The notes under the pieces were generated by a model. It searched no databases. It was not told where the DNA came from and saw nothing but the letters and a program-made list of their open reading frames with translations. Source: Sedimentibacter hydroxybenzoicus DSM 7310 (GTDB taxonomy: Bacteria > Bacillota > Clostridia > Tissierellales > Sedimentibacteraceae). From it: 38,324 nt of DNA. Below are positions 24,281 to 32,790 of the stretch, piece after piece; within the stretch, counting starts at the first letter, position 1; each line of letters begins with the position of its first letter. The position numbers and the translations under genes were made by a program. Location of the stretch: assembly GCF_013403245.1 (NCBI RefSeq), contig NZ_JACBNQ010000029.1, positions 1 through 38,324 of the forward strand, read 5' to 3'.

Positions 24281-25921
24281 CTATTTTATAATATTTTCAA
24301 TTCTTCTTCTTACTTTTTCTTCACCCATAATTTGTTGAATCTCCCAAACGTCAGGTGATGAGCTTCTTCCAACTATTGCCAATCTGATAACCGAGCTTAC
24401 ATCTCCTACATGGCCTTTATACATATCCGGATTTTTCTTATAATCCTTAGGTTTAGCTGCATAGCCGTTCTCCTGTGATATTACCCTTATTTTGTCGAAC
24501 CACTGGCTTTGGTCATCATTGTGGTCATAAGTATGCAAATACAGCTTAAGCAATTTTTTTGCTTCTTCGTCATTTATATTTTCAGGATAGCTGTCAACTA
24601 TTTTAAAGTGTTCATCAAAGAAATAGCTTATAAAGTCAAATATCTGCTCACAGTACATCAAATCCTTACGAGGTTTATCCCCATCTCTTCCTACAGATAA
24701 CAATTTAATTACTGCTTCTTTATTACTTTCTAAAATTTCTGTAATTTCTACTTTATGTCCCTTTGACCAGTTCAACAGAAATTCATATATTTCATCTGCC
24801 GGTATTTTCAACAAAACATCCTTACTGATATTATTTAATTTATCCAGGTCAAACAATGCTCCCGAATTACTCATCTTATCCAGAGAGAATTTAAAATTAT
24901 CTATAGGACTATCAGGATTTTCTATTCTCCACTCCTCATAGTTGGAATTTAAAATTGTCAATAAATACTCCCTGACTGCTGCCGGGTGGTATCCCAAATC
25001 CATGTAGTATCCAAGACCTAGTTCAGGATCCTTTCTTTTTGAAAGCTTTCTTTTAGATCCGTTATCCATTTTCATCAGATGTGCGGTATGACAGTATACG
25101 GGATGCTGCCAACCGATGGCGTTAAATATTTCATAATGTATAGGGAGTGTAGAAAGCCATTCTTCCCCTCTTATAACGTGAGTAACTCTCATGAAATGGT
25201 CATCCACGACATGAGCAAAATGATACGTAGGTATGCCGTTATTTTTTAGAAGCACTGCATCCTGATAATTTTCATGGATTGAAAGTTTGCCTCTGATGGC
25301 ATCTTCAATTTCAAAGATGCCTTCTTCTGTTCCATTTGACTTAACCCTGATTACAAATTCATCGCCATTATTCAAATGTATTTGAACCTCTTCTATATCT
25401 AGCTCTCTGTCCCTAGCCCATTTCCCATAGTAGCCGGTATTTACATTTGCTTCATTTTGTTGGTTTCTTATTTCTTCCAACTCTTCTTCTGTGCAAAAGC
25501 ACGGATACGCTTTTCCCTGCTCCATCAAGTGTTTTGCAACACACTGATAAATTGGTCCACGATTACTCTGATAGTATGGACCATAGTTTCCTTTTTCTCC
25601 GTCTAATAATGCACCCTCATCAAAATTCAAGCCGAAATATTTCAAGGATGATATGATTATTTCAACAGATCCCTCAACCTTTCTCTTTTCGTCTGTATCC
25701 TCTATACGAAGCATGAATACGCCTCCGCTCTGACGCGCTAATCTCTCATCAACGAATGCTCCGTACAGATTACCTAAATGAATAAATCCTGTTGGACTCG
25801 GACCTAATCTCGTAACCTTTGCTCCTTCAGGCAGATTTCTTTCAGGGAACTCATTTTCATAATATGTAACAGTTTCTTTTATATTTGGAAATAACATTTC
25901 TGCAAGCTTCTTATAATCCAT
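24281..25921 (-). CDS. gltX: Glutamate--tRNA ligase
   Basis: 546 residues. Charges tRNA-Glu. Class I synthetase with the HIGH-type motif in LGPSPTGFIHLGNLYGAF (HLGN at 48-51) and the KMSKS-type motif KLSKRKD at about 290. The catalytic core also shows RIEDTDEKR and HVIRGEEWL. It is some 50-60 residues longer than the usual 485-residue enzyme, the extra length lying in the C-terminal anticodon-binding half. A tRNA-Glu gene lies just upstream on the same strand. AGGAGG-like site (CGGAGGT) before the ATG. Confidence 0.95.
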   Translation of the reverse strand: MDYKKLAEMLFPNIKETVTYYENEFPERNLPEGAKVTRLGPSPTGFIHLGNLYGAFVDERLARQSGGVFMLRIEDTDEKRKVEGSVEIIISSLKYFGLNFDEGALLDGEKGNYGPYYQSNRGPIYQCVAKHLMEQGKAYPCFCTEEELEEIRNQQNEANVNTGYYGKWARDRELDIEEVQIHLNNGDEFVIRVKSNGTEEGIFEIEDAIRGKLSIHENYQDAVLLKNNGIPTYHFAHVVDDHFMRVTHVIRGEEWLSTLPIHYEIFNAIGWQHPVYCHTAHLMKMDNGSKRKLSKRKDPELGLGYYMDLGYHPAAVREYLLTILNSNYEEWRIENPDSPIDNFKFSLDKMSNSGALFDLDKLNNISKDVLLKIPADEIYEFLLNWSKGHKVEITEILESNKEAVIKLLSVGRDGDKPRKDLMYCEQIFDFISYFFDEHFKIVDSYPENINDEEAKKLLKLYLHTYDHNDDQSQWFDKIRVISQENGYAAKPKDYKKNPDMYKGHVGDVSSVIRLAIVGRSSSPDVWEIQQIMGEEKVRRRIENIIK

Positions 25922-25949
25922 TTTAACCTCCGTTTGTATAAAAATTAAG

Positions 25950-26034
25950 GCAGATGACCCAAATTTTTAATTTGGTGTCAGTCGCTTATGCTGTATGCGA
26001 AATTTGGTGTCAGTCGCTTATATTGTAAGTGAAA
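25950..26034. repeat. Dispersed repeat (GATGACCCAAAT family), locus 1
   Basis: One full unit (25950 to about 26000) and a partial one (26001-26034). The unit contains GCAGATGACCCAAATTTT, then TTTGGTGTCAGTCGCTTAT, and closes with a short inverted pair around TGTAAGTGAAA. The second locus is 32718-32790. Each unit can fold into two hairpins. Confidence 0.75.
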
Positions 26035-26058
26035 TAAAAAGACGGTATCCCCGTCTTT
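26034..26058 (-). terminator. Terminator of tRNA-Glu
   Basis: Stem AAAGACGG / CCGTCTTT (26038-26045, 26051-26058) with a 5-nt loop and a T-run on the minus strand, directly after the tRNA 3' end. Confidence 0.8.
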
Positions 26059-26065
26059 AAAATTT

Positions 26066-26140
26066 TGGTAACCCATAGGGGAGTCGAACCCCTGATTCCA
26101 CCGTGAGAGGGTGGCGTCTTGACCACTTGACCAATGAGTC
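26066..26140 (-). tRNA. tRNA-Glu (anticodon CTC)
   Basis: 75 nt including an encoded CCA. Acceptor GACTCAT pairs with ATGGGTT (two G-U), D-stem GTC/GAC, anticodon stem CCACC/GGTGG with loop CTCTCAC (anticodon CTC), and T-arm AGGGG/CCCCT with TTCGACT loop. The discriminator is A. It has its own promoter and terminator and lies 145 nt upstream of gltX, the gene for its synthetase. Confidence 0.96.
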
Positions 26141-26151
26141 ATATCATAATA

Positions 26152-26180
26152 ATTATATAACTTTGACTTTAATTTGTCTA
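26152..26180 (-). promoter_or_regulatory. Promoter of tRNA-Glu
   Basis: TAGACA (26175-26180), 17-nt spacer, TATAAT (26152-26157) on the minus strand; the -10 ends 11 nt before the mature tRNA 5' end. Confidence 0.7.
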
Positions 26181-26220
26181 TACTAAATATTATATCCTGA
26201 ATATTTTTCTTAATAAGTTA

Positions 26221-26279
26221 TTGACATAAAGATTGATTCAAATTATAATTAATGCAAATGCGAATCATTTGCATTAATT
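26221..26279 (+). promoter_or_regulatory. znu operon promoter and Zur-type operator
   Basis: TTGACA (26221-26226), 17-nt spacer, TATAAT (26244-26249): full consensus. A perfect inverted repeat with 14-bp arms around 5 nt spans 26247-26279 (inner arms AATGCAAATG / CATTTGCATT), overlapping the -10 and the start site. Its position in front of znuA, with a Fur-family gene in the same operon, makes it the likely Zur site. The sequence is not identical to the Bacillus Zur consensus. Confidence 0.82.
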
Positions 26280-26328
26280 GTCGTATACTAAGAATCAAGT
26301 TGGAAAAATATTGGGAGGTAATTGAATA

Positions 26329-27303
26329 ATGAAGAAATTTTACAGCATGATGCTATCAATAATTTTAATTCTATCTCTGCTTGCAGGGTGTGGAACAGCT
26401 CAGGAGCCATCTGCTTCAGATGATGATAATAATCAGAATCAGGATAAAAAACTTTCAGTATATGCCAGTTTTTATCCTATGTACGATTTTGCCTCTAAAA
26501 TCGGAGGAGATAAAATTAACGCAGTAAACATGGTTCCGGACGGTACAGAACCTCACCATTGGGAGCCTACCGCCGCAGATATAGTGGGACTTCAAGAGTC
26601 GGCGGTATTTATATATAACGGAGCCGGCATGGAACATTGGGTTGAGGATGTCCTTGAATCTATACATAACGACAGCCTGATAATTGTGGAAGCTTCTGAA
26701 GGGCTATCCCTTCTGGAAGGTCATCATCATGACGATGAACATGATGAGGAAGAACACGAAGATGAAGAACATTCGCACGGTAATTTTGACCCACATGTAT
26801 GGCTTGATCCGATGAATGCAAAAATAGAAATGGAAAATATCAAAAATGCTTTTGTAAAAGCCGATCCTGAAAATAAGGATTATTATGAAGCAAACTATGC
26901 AAAGTACGCAGCTGAGCTTGATACTCTGGACAAGGAGTTCACAGATACACTTAATCCTCTTCCTAACAAGGATATTATAGTAACTCATCAGGCATTCGGT
27001 TATTTATGTTCTGCATACGGACTAAATCAGGTTCCCGTAGAGGGGCTGGCACCTGATTCCGAGCCCGACCCTGCAAGAGTTGCCGAAATAATAGAATTTG
27101 CCAAAGAACACAATGTAAGGGTAATATTTTTTGAAGAACTGGTAAATCCTAAGGTGGCTGAGGTTATAGCAAATAATATCGGTGCAAAGACAGATGTTCT
27201 TAATCCTATAGAAGCACTGAGCGACGAACAAAGAAACAACGGCGATGATTATTTTGCCGTTATGCGTCAAAATCTGGAGTCACTAAAGTCTGCATTAGAA
27301 TAA
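26329..27303 (+). CDS. znuA: Zinc ABC transporter substrate-binding lipoprotein
   Basis: 324 residues. Lipoprotein signal ending in SLLAGC (lipidated C21). Cluster A-I metal-binding fold: H in PDGTEPHHWEPT, a His/Asp/Glu-rich loop (HHHDDEHDEEEHEDEEHSHG) typical of zinc-specific members, then DPHVWLDP, VTHQAFGYL and FEELVNPK. It captures Zn2+ outside the membrane for the ZnuCB importer. First gene of a seven-gene run with gaps of at most 46 nt. Confidence 0.95.
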   Translation: MKKFYSMMLSIILILSLLAGCGTAQEPSASDDDNNQNQDKKLSVYASFYPMYDFASKIGGDKINAVNMVPDGTEPHHWEPTAADIVGLQESAVFIYNGAGMEHWVEDVLESIHNDSLIIVEASEGLSLLEGHHHDDEHDEEEHEDEEHSHGNFDPHVWLDPMNAKIEMENIKNAFVKADPENKDYYEANYAKYAAELDTLDKEFTDTLNPLPNKDIIVTHQAFGYLCSAYGLNQVPVEGLAPDSEPDPARVAEIIEFAKEHNVRVIFFEELVNPKVAEVIANNIGAKTDVLNPIEALSDEQRNNGDDYFAVMRQNLESLKSALE

Positions 27304-27315
27304 GGAGAAAGTATA

Positions 27316-27990
27316 ATGCCTAAGGTAATAGAAGCCGAAAACTTGAGTTTTAGCTACGGAAACGAGTCAATTTTTACAAAAATCGGCTTCTCTGTTTATA
27401 AGGGAGACTTTGTAGCTGTTATCGGTTCAAACGGAACCGGAAAAAGTACCCTGATGCGCATAATACTCGGTGAGCTTACACCCACAGGCGGGAGCATCAG
27501 AATTTTAAATCAAGATGTAGAAAAATTTGGAGACTGGCCGAAAATCGGTTATTTACCCCAGTCAGGACTGCAATCTGCCGACAGTTTTCCTGCCACAGCA
27601 GAAGAAATTGTAATGGCGAATCTTTTTTCTCAAATCGGGCTGCTTCGCTTTCCTAAAAAGAAACACCGGGATAAAGTGCATCAAGCACTGGAGCTCGTAG
27701 GAATGGATGCGTATTCTAAACGTATGATCAGTGAGCTTTCCGGCGGACAGCGTCAGCGTGTCATGCTTGCACGGGTATTGGTGAGCGATCCTGAAATAAT
27801 GATTCTGGATGAGCCTACCACGGGAGTGGATGCCGGAACAGTAAAGTCGCTCTATGAACTGCTGTCTTCTTTAAATCGCGAAACAGGAATAACGATAGTT
27901 ATGGTCACTCACGATATAGGCAGAGCATCCGGATATGTATCGCGCATTTTGAGCTTGGAAGAAGGCTCCCTCGAAGAAAGGAATGATTAA
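27316..27990 (+). CDS. znuC: Zinc ABC transporter ATP-binding protein
   Basis: 224 residues with Walker A GSNGTGKST, Q-loop YLPQSG, signature LSGGQRQRVMLARVL, Walker B IMILDEPTTGVD and the H-loop MVTHD. Couples ATP hydrolysis to zinc uptake. 12 nt after znuA, with AAGGAG before its ATG; its stop is adjacent to the znuB start. Confidence 0.94.
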   Translation: MPKVIEAENLSFSYGNESIFTKIGFSVYKGDFVAVIGSNGTGKSTLMRIILGELTPTGGSIRILNQDVEKFGDWPKIGYLPQSGLQSADSFPATAEEIVMANLFSQIGLLRFPKKKHRDKVHQALELVGMDAYSKRMISELSGGQRQRVMLARVLVSDPEIMILDEPTTGVDAGTVKSLYELLSSLNRETGITIVMVTHDIGRASGYVSRILSLEEGSLEERND

Positions 27991-27991
27991 T

Positions 27992-28819
27992 ATGACATCA
28001 ATTCTGGAATATGACTTTATGAGACGAGCATTTGTTGTGGGAATACTTCTTGCTTTCATTATTCCATGCGTAGGTATAATAGTAGTATTGAAACGTCTGT
28101 CCATGATTGGAGATGCACTTTCTCATACATCCCTGGCCGGTGTTGCAGCAGGTCTTGTAATGAGCATAAACCCCATACTGGGTTCTATAATTGCCTGCAT
28201 AATTGCAGCATTGGGAATAGAAATCATACGCAAGAAAATTCCCAAGTACGCCGAGATGTCCATAGCAATTATAATGTCGGCAGGCGTGGGACTTGCGGGT
28301 GTTTTATCGGGATTTGTGAAAAACTCGGCTAATTTCAACAGCTTCCTGTTTGGAAGTATCGTTGCCATAAGCAATTTTGAAATGCTGCTGGTTATACTCA
28401 TAAGCTGTACAGTTATGTTAATTTTTTTCTTTCTGTATAAAGAGCTTTTTTATATTGCCTTGGATGAACGTGCAGCTCGTCTGGCAGGAATTCCCGTAAA
28501 AACCGTAAACTTCGTTTTTACCATACTTACTGCCGTAACTGTGTCCGTTGCTGCCCGTACTGTTGGCGCTCTGATAGTATCATCCTTAATGGTAATTCCT
28601 GTTGCATGTGCCATGCAATTCGGAAAGAGCTACAAGCAAACCGTTATTTATTCTGTTTGTTTTGCTGTTTTTTTCATGGTTGCAGGATTATACATCTCAT
28701 ATTATCAACGTCTGAAGCCCGGAGGAACAATCGTCCTCATAGGTGTTATATGCCTTATATTGATATTAATCATTAAGAGTATCACTGCGAGTATTATGTT
28801 GACAAAAGACAAACCATGA
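27992..28819 (+). CDS. znuB: Zinc ABC transporter permease
   Basis: 275 residues, about eight membrane spans, ABC-3 family (RLSMIGDALSHTSLAGVA, RAARLAGIPVKTVNF, VGALIVSSLMVIPVACAM). I choose the ATG at 27992, 9 nt after AAAGGA, over the one at 27983 which touches that site. Forms the membrane channel of the ZnuABC importer. Confidence 0.93.
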   Translation: MTSILEYDFMRRAFVVGILLAFIIPCVGIIVVLKRLSMIGDALSHTSLAGVAAGLVMSINPILGSIIACIIAALGIEIIRKKIPKYAEMSIAIIMSAGVGLAGVLSGFVKNSANFNSFLFGSIVAISNFEMLLVILISCTVMLIFFFLYKELFYIALDERAARLAGIPVKTVNFVFTILTAVTVSVAARTVGALIVSSLMVIPVACAMQFGKSYKQTVIYSVCFAVFFMVAGLYISYYQRLKPGGTIVLIGVICLILILIIKSITASIMLTKDKP

Positions 28820-28865
28820 TTATATGATAAATGAAATTACAGAGTGTACAGAGGGAGTGATATAA

Positions 28866-29282
28866 TTGAACAATAAACGAGAAAAGCTGCTTGAAGGAAT
28901 AAAAAAAACCAAGACCCGGGAAGCCGTGCTGTCAGTTCTGGAGCATGCAGAAAAACCATTGAGTGCAATGGATATATGCATGGAGATCGAAAAAACCGGA
29001 GAAAACATATGGCTCTCGACAGTTTACCGTATATTGGAACTGTTTATTAAAAAAGATATAGTTAATAAAATTTCAGTCATGAACAACGAAATGGCTGTTT
29101 ATGAACTGAACCGTTTTATTCACAAGCATTATGCCGTATGTATGGATTGCCATAAAATTATTCCAATGAACAATTGTCCTATGGAAAAATTTGTTCCTAA
29201 GATTGAAGATAATGAATTTCATGTTATTGGTCATAATGTTGAAGTTTACGGTATATGCAGGGACTGTTACCGTAAAAAATAA
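28866..29282 (+). CDS. zur: Fur-family regulator, probable Zur
   Basis: 138 residues: an N-terminal winged helix (KKTKTREAVLSVLEHAEKPL, MDICMEIEK, NIWLSTVYRILELF) and a C-terminal dimer/metal domain with HKHYAVCMDCHK and a second CxxC (CRDC) forming the structural zinc site. Start is TTG with GAGGGAG upstream; the next ATG would cut the DNA-binding domain. Its place inside the znu operon suggests it senses zinc (Zur) rather than iron or peroxide. The 26247-26279 palindrome is the presumed target. Confidence 0.87.
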   Translation: MNNKREKLLEGIKKTKTREAVLSVLEHAEKPLSAMDICMEIEKTGENIWLSTVYRILELFIKKDIVNKISVMNNEMAVYELNRFIHKHYAVCMDCHKIIPMNNCPMEKFVPKIEDNEFHVIGHNVEVYGICRDCYRKK

Positions 29283-29318
29283 TACAGCCGATGAATCAAA
29301 TTACGAAGGGGACCAACT

Positions 29319-30251
29319 ATGACTGCAGAAATATATATAATTTCAGGTTTCTTAGGAGCCGGTAAAACCACCTTGATAAGGAAACTGATTGGCGAAGCTT
29401 TTCAAAATAGCAATGTTGCTCTTATCGAAAATGATTTTGGAGATATAAGCGTAGATGCTGCACTGATGAAGGACACCAACATAGAGATAAGAGAAATGAA
29501 CTCAGGATGTATCTGCTGCAGCATCTCCGGTGACTTTGTAAATTCTGTCAGAGATTTGTTAGAAAAATTTTGCCCTGATAAAATTATTATTGAACCTTCC
29601 GGGGTCGGAAAACTGTCTGATATATACAAGTACTGTCTGGATCGCAGAATCCGGGAATTAGCAAAAGTAAAAGCGAAAATTTCGGTTGTGGATGTAAGAT
29701 ACTGCAAGAAATATCTGGATAATTTCGGAGAGTTTTTTCAGGATCAAATAGAAAACGCAGACACTGTTCTTCTAAGCAGAACAAATGAGTATCCTGACAA
29801 AATTGAAGGGGCATCAGAATTGATAAATAATTTGAATACAAAAGCCCCTATATTGTCAAAGGCCTGGAATGATATACAATTTGACGAACTTATGCCTTCA
29901 TCCCGCAGACGTCCGGATTATAAAGCTCTTGGCGGATGCAGAGTATCTAAACATAAACATGAACATAAACATTCTGCCGATGAAATATTTGATACAATAA
30001 CTATACGAACAAAACGAACTTTTACCTATGAAGAGCTGACAAAATTTATTGAAGAAATATACATGCGGTATGGTGAAAAAATATTGCGCATAAAGGGTAT
30101 TTTGCGCAGCACAGACGGAAATTTAAATTTACAGTATGTTCCCGGTGACATGAACATAACAGCATGCAGCACTACCGGAGATATGCTGTGCATCATAGGA
30201 CACGGACTAAACCGTCAGGATATTATATCTGTGTTTAACGGTGGTCTGTAA
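29319..30251 (+). CDS. COG0523 (CobW/G3E) GTPase, probable zinc metallochaperone
   Basis: 310 residues. G3E P-loop GTPase: Walker A SGFLGAGKTTLI, ENDFGD switch, the metal-binding CxCC motif (SGCICCSISG) and Walker B IIIEPSGVG. A linker near residue 215 is His-rich (HKHEHKHS), and a CobW C-terminal domain follows. Members linked to Zur deliver Zn2+ to client enzymes when zinc is low (ZagA/ZNG1-like). The znu/zur context supports that. Its stop overlaps the next start (TAATG). Confidence 0.9.
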   Translation: MTAEIYIISGFLGAGKTTLIRKLIGEAFQNSNVALIENDFGDISVDAALMKDTNIEIREMNSGCICCSISGDFVNSVRDLLEKFCPDKIIIEPSGVGKLSDIYKYCLDRRIRELAKVKAKISVVDVRYCKKYLDNFGEFFQDQIENADTVLLSRTNEYPDKIEGASELINNLNTKAPILSKAWNDIQFDELMPSSRRRPDYKALGGCRVSKHKHEHKHSADEIFDTITIRTKRTFTYEELTKFIEEIYMRYGEKILRIKGILRSTDGNLNLQYVPGDMNITACSTTGDMLCIIGHGLNRQDIISVFNGGL

Positions 30252-31837
30252 TGAGCCTTGAAACTAAATTGCCCGTATATGTCGTAACAGGCTTTTTAGA
30301 TGCGGGAAAGACAACTTTCATAAACAATCTGTTGAACCGCGCGGATTGGAGTGATTCATATATATTAATTGTACGATTTGAAACCGGAGATGCGGAATTT
30401 TGCAGCACAAATGAAAACTTTACCTATCTTTCCTTTATGAAAAAGGAACTGGAACAGAATCCGGGCATGATTGAGGACAAACTCCTTGAGACTATAGTCC
30501 AAAACTCGTTTGATGAAATATGGATTGAATGGAACGGAACAGTTCCTTTTTCGAAGCTGCAGAACCTTCTTCTGAGTCCTTCTTTGAGAAATTTATTTAC
30601 AATACACAAGGTCATTAACGTTTCAAACGGAGAGCAAATAGAAAATATTCTCGGAAAAACCGGAGAAGCCTTGCCGGAGCAAATATCGAACAGCAATATA
30701 GCTGTTGTACGAAACGCCGACTCCTCTGAGTCTTTTAAAAGAATACGTAATATTATCAGAAATATAAATCCAGATGTCCACGTATGCAGGATTAAATCCT
30801 ATAAGAATATATACAAGCATCTGTTTAAGCGCGACGAACATTCCGGAACAATGTTTTTTCTGGCAATATTAGCAATATTATTTGCCCATCTTGTCATGAG
30901 ACCATTTTTAGAAATGATGGGTATTCCTGTGAATACCGTTATAAATATATTTTTAGGTATTATTCTTCAGGCGCTGCCATTTTTAATGATTGGCGTCTTG
31001 CTTTCATCCTTTATACAAATTTTTGTCCCTAAGGCAACCATAAGCCGGAGATTCCCAAAATCTCCGGGTCTCGGAATACTTACAGCGATAGTCGGAGGAT
31101 TCTTCCTTCCGGTGTGTGACTGTGCTTCCATTCCTATTTTCCGAAGCCTTGTGAGAAAAGGAGTTCCTGTTTCGGCTGCAGTAACATTCATGACTGTCAG
31201 TCCCATAATTAACCCTGTTGTTATATTATCTACCTATTATGCCTTCAGTGGCAATATGACAATTGTCTTGGGACGCATATGTCTTGGAATAATATCATCG
31301 GTAATTATAGGTTTTTCTTTCGAACTCATACCTCCTAAAAAAAATATTCTTAACGGAGGCGTGCTGGACGGATTGATGTGCAGCTGCGGCTGCTATGAGG
31401 ATGTTGAATCCGTCACTACTCTCAAGGGAAAGCTGCTATTATTTCTGCGCCATTCGCAGGCGGAATTCTTTGATGTTGGAAAATACCTGATTATAGGGAC
31501 ATTTATTTCTTCTCTTTTTCAGGCAGTAAGTATAAGTGTCTTTGTTTCGGCTCAGAGTGGTACAGCTCTGGCAATATCAATGATTATTATGATGATTATG
31601 GCATTTGTGCTTTCTCTTTGCTCATCCTCAGATGCAGTGGTAGCACGAAGCTTTGCTAATCAATTCCCTGCTGGGGCACTTATGGGATTTTTGGTTTTTG
31701 GTCCCATGATGGATATTAAAAATGTAATGATGCTGTCTTCGGGCTTTTCAAAAAGCTTTATTGGCAGATTTCTGTTTACGTCATTCGTAGTTTGTTTTTT
31801 AACCGTATTTTTGTTTGCAAATTGGGGAGGAATGTAA
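30251..31837 (+). CDS. Fusion: COG0523-like GTPase domain + COG0701 (DUF318) permease
   Basis: 528 residues. Residues 1 to about 190 resemble a COG0523 GTPase: P-loop VTGFLDAGKTTFIN is intact, but the CxCC motif is absent and the Walker B/EPSG block reads IWIEWNGTVPF, so metal binding and perhaps hydrolysis are altered. From about 200 it becomes a membrane protein of eight or so spans with COG0701 hallmarks: PVCDCASIPIFRSLVRKGVP in the first half and the matching LCSSSDAVVARSF in the second. It also has an inserted CSCGCYEDVE loop. COG0701 permeases are poorly characterised, some being arsenical exporters. Translationally coupled to the GTPase gene before it. There is no frameshift, so the fusion is real. 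Confidence 0.85.
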   Translation: MSLETKLPVYVVTGFLDAGKTTFINNLLNRADWSDSYILIVRFETGDAEFCSTNENFTYLSFMKKELEQNPGMIEDKLLETIVQNSFDEIWIEWNGTVPFSKLQNLLLSPSLRNLFTIHKVINVSNGEQIENILGKTGEALPEQISNSNIAVVRNADSSESFKRIRNIIRNINPDVHVCRIKSYKNIYKHLFKRDEHSGTMFFLAILAILFAHLVMRPFLEMMGIPVNTVINIFLGIILQALPFLMIGVLLSSFIQIFVPKATISRRFPKSPGLGILTAIVGGFFLPVCDCASIPIFRSLVRKGVPVSAAVTFMTVSPIINPVVILSTYYAFSGNMTIVLGRICLGIISSVIIGFSFELIPPKKNILNGGVLDGLMCSCGCYEDVESVTTLKGKLLLFLRHSQAEFFDVGKYLIIGTFISSLFQAVSISVFVSAQSGTALAISMIIMMIMAFVLSLCSSSDAVVARSFANQFPAGALMGFLVFGPMMDIKNVMMLSSGFSKSFIGRFLFTSFVVCFLTVFLFANWGGM

Positions 31838-31838
31838 T

Positions 31839-32717
31839 ATGCAGGCTAAAGCGTTTAATTTTCAGGTTTTTTTAGAAATATCGTGCAATATTGTCTTTGC
31901 ATTGATTATAATTTATCTGCTTAAAAGCGGCAATTACCTGTATTATGTTACTCCCAGAATGGAGCCTTACCTTATATTTTCGACAATAGTTTCAGCAATC
32001 TGGGCTTTAGCAGGAATTAAAAGGCTTTTTAAGCCTCAGCATCTGATACGGTCAGCACATTGCTTTGTGCTGATGATTCCGGTTGTGCTTTTGCTTCTGC
32101 CTCACAGTGCATTGGGAATTAACGATGTTTCAACCGGTTATGCAGGTGCAGGAGCATATATGAAAAACCCTACATCCGGAAATTCTTCGATACAATCAGA
32201 ATATTCTTCCGGTCAGTATTCCGACTTTACTAATGACCCTGTAGATTACAGCGGAAACACTACCTCCCCCTCGGCTCAGGAAGATTACAACTACTCATAT
32301 GACATCTCACCATCTCCCTATGAGCCGGATGTAAAAAGTGGATTGGATGAAGAAAATAAAAAAATAAACATAATCAACGATGAATTTTATCCATGGATAA
32401 CTGAAATATATGCCAATATGGATGGATACGAAGGATATGAAATTACCATGACAGGTTTTGTTTTTAAGGATCAGGAATATCTTAATGAAAATGAATTTGT
32501 TCCCGCAAGGCTTGCCATGGTATGCTGTGCCGCAGATCTTGCCCCTATCGGTATTTTGTGCCTATATGATAATTTATCGGAATTGGAATCGGGTCAGTGG
32601 GTTACAGTTACAGGAATACTTCACAAGGGTCAGTACAACGGACAGGATGAGCCTCAGATTACAGTAACCGGTATATCGCCTGCCGAAGAAGTGCTTGTCT
32701 ATATTTTCCCATATTAA
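31839..32717 (+). CDS. TIGR03943 / DUF1980 family protein (YcgQ-like)
   Basis: 292 residues. Two or three N-terminal membrane spans, a Ser/Tyr/Asn-rich low-complexity linker (about residues 105-170), then a beta-rich C-terminal domain with FVPARLAMVCCAADLAPIG, the double-Cys block of the family. Family members regularly accompany COG0701 permeases (for example B. subtilis ycgR-ycgQ), as here. ATG 31839 follows GGGAGGA, 6 nt from the stop of the permease fusion. Last gene of the zinc operon; molecular role unknown. Confidence 0.82.
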   Translation: MQAKAFNFQVFLEISCNIVFALIIIYLLKSGNYLYYVTPRMEPYLIFSTIVSAIWALAGIKRLFKPQHLIRSAHCFVLMIPVVLLLLPHSALGINDVSTGYAGAGAYMKNPTSGNSSIQSEYSSGQYSDFTNDPVDYSGNTTSPSAQEDYNYSYDISPSPYEPDVKSGLDEENKKINIINDEFYPWITEIYANMDGYEGYEITMTGFVFKDQEYLNENEFVPARLAMVCCAADLAPIGILCLYDNLSELESGQWVTVTGILHKGQYNGQDEPQITVTGISPAEEVLVYIFPY

Positions 32718-32790
32718 GCAGATGACCCAAATTTTATATTTGGTGTCAGTCGCTTATACTGTAAGTGAAAGCAGATGACCCAAATTTTTA
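32718..32790. repeat. Dispersed repeat (GATGACCCAAAT family), locus 2
   Basis: One full unit (32718-32770) nearly identical to 25950-26000, and the first 20 nt of a second (32771-32790). Internal hairpins may serve as the end of the zinc operon, for which I see no other terminator. The rest of the gap to 33095 has only a 76-codon open frame without ribosome binding site that I do not believe. Confidence 0.75.
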
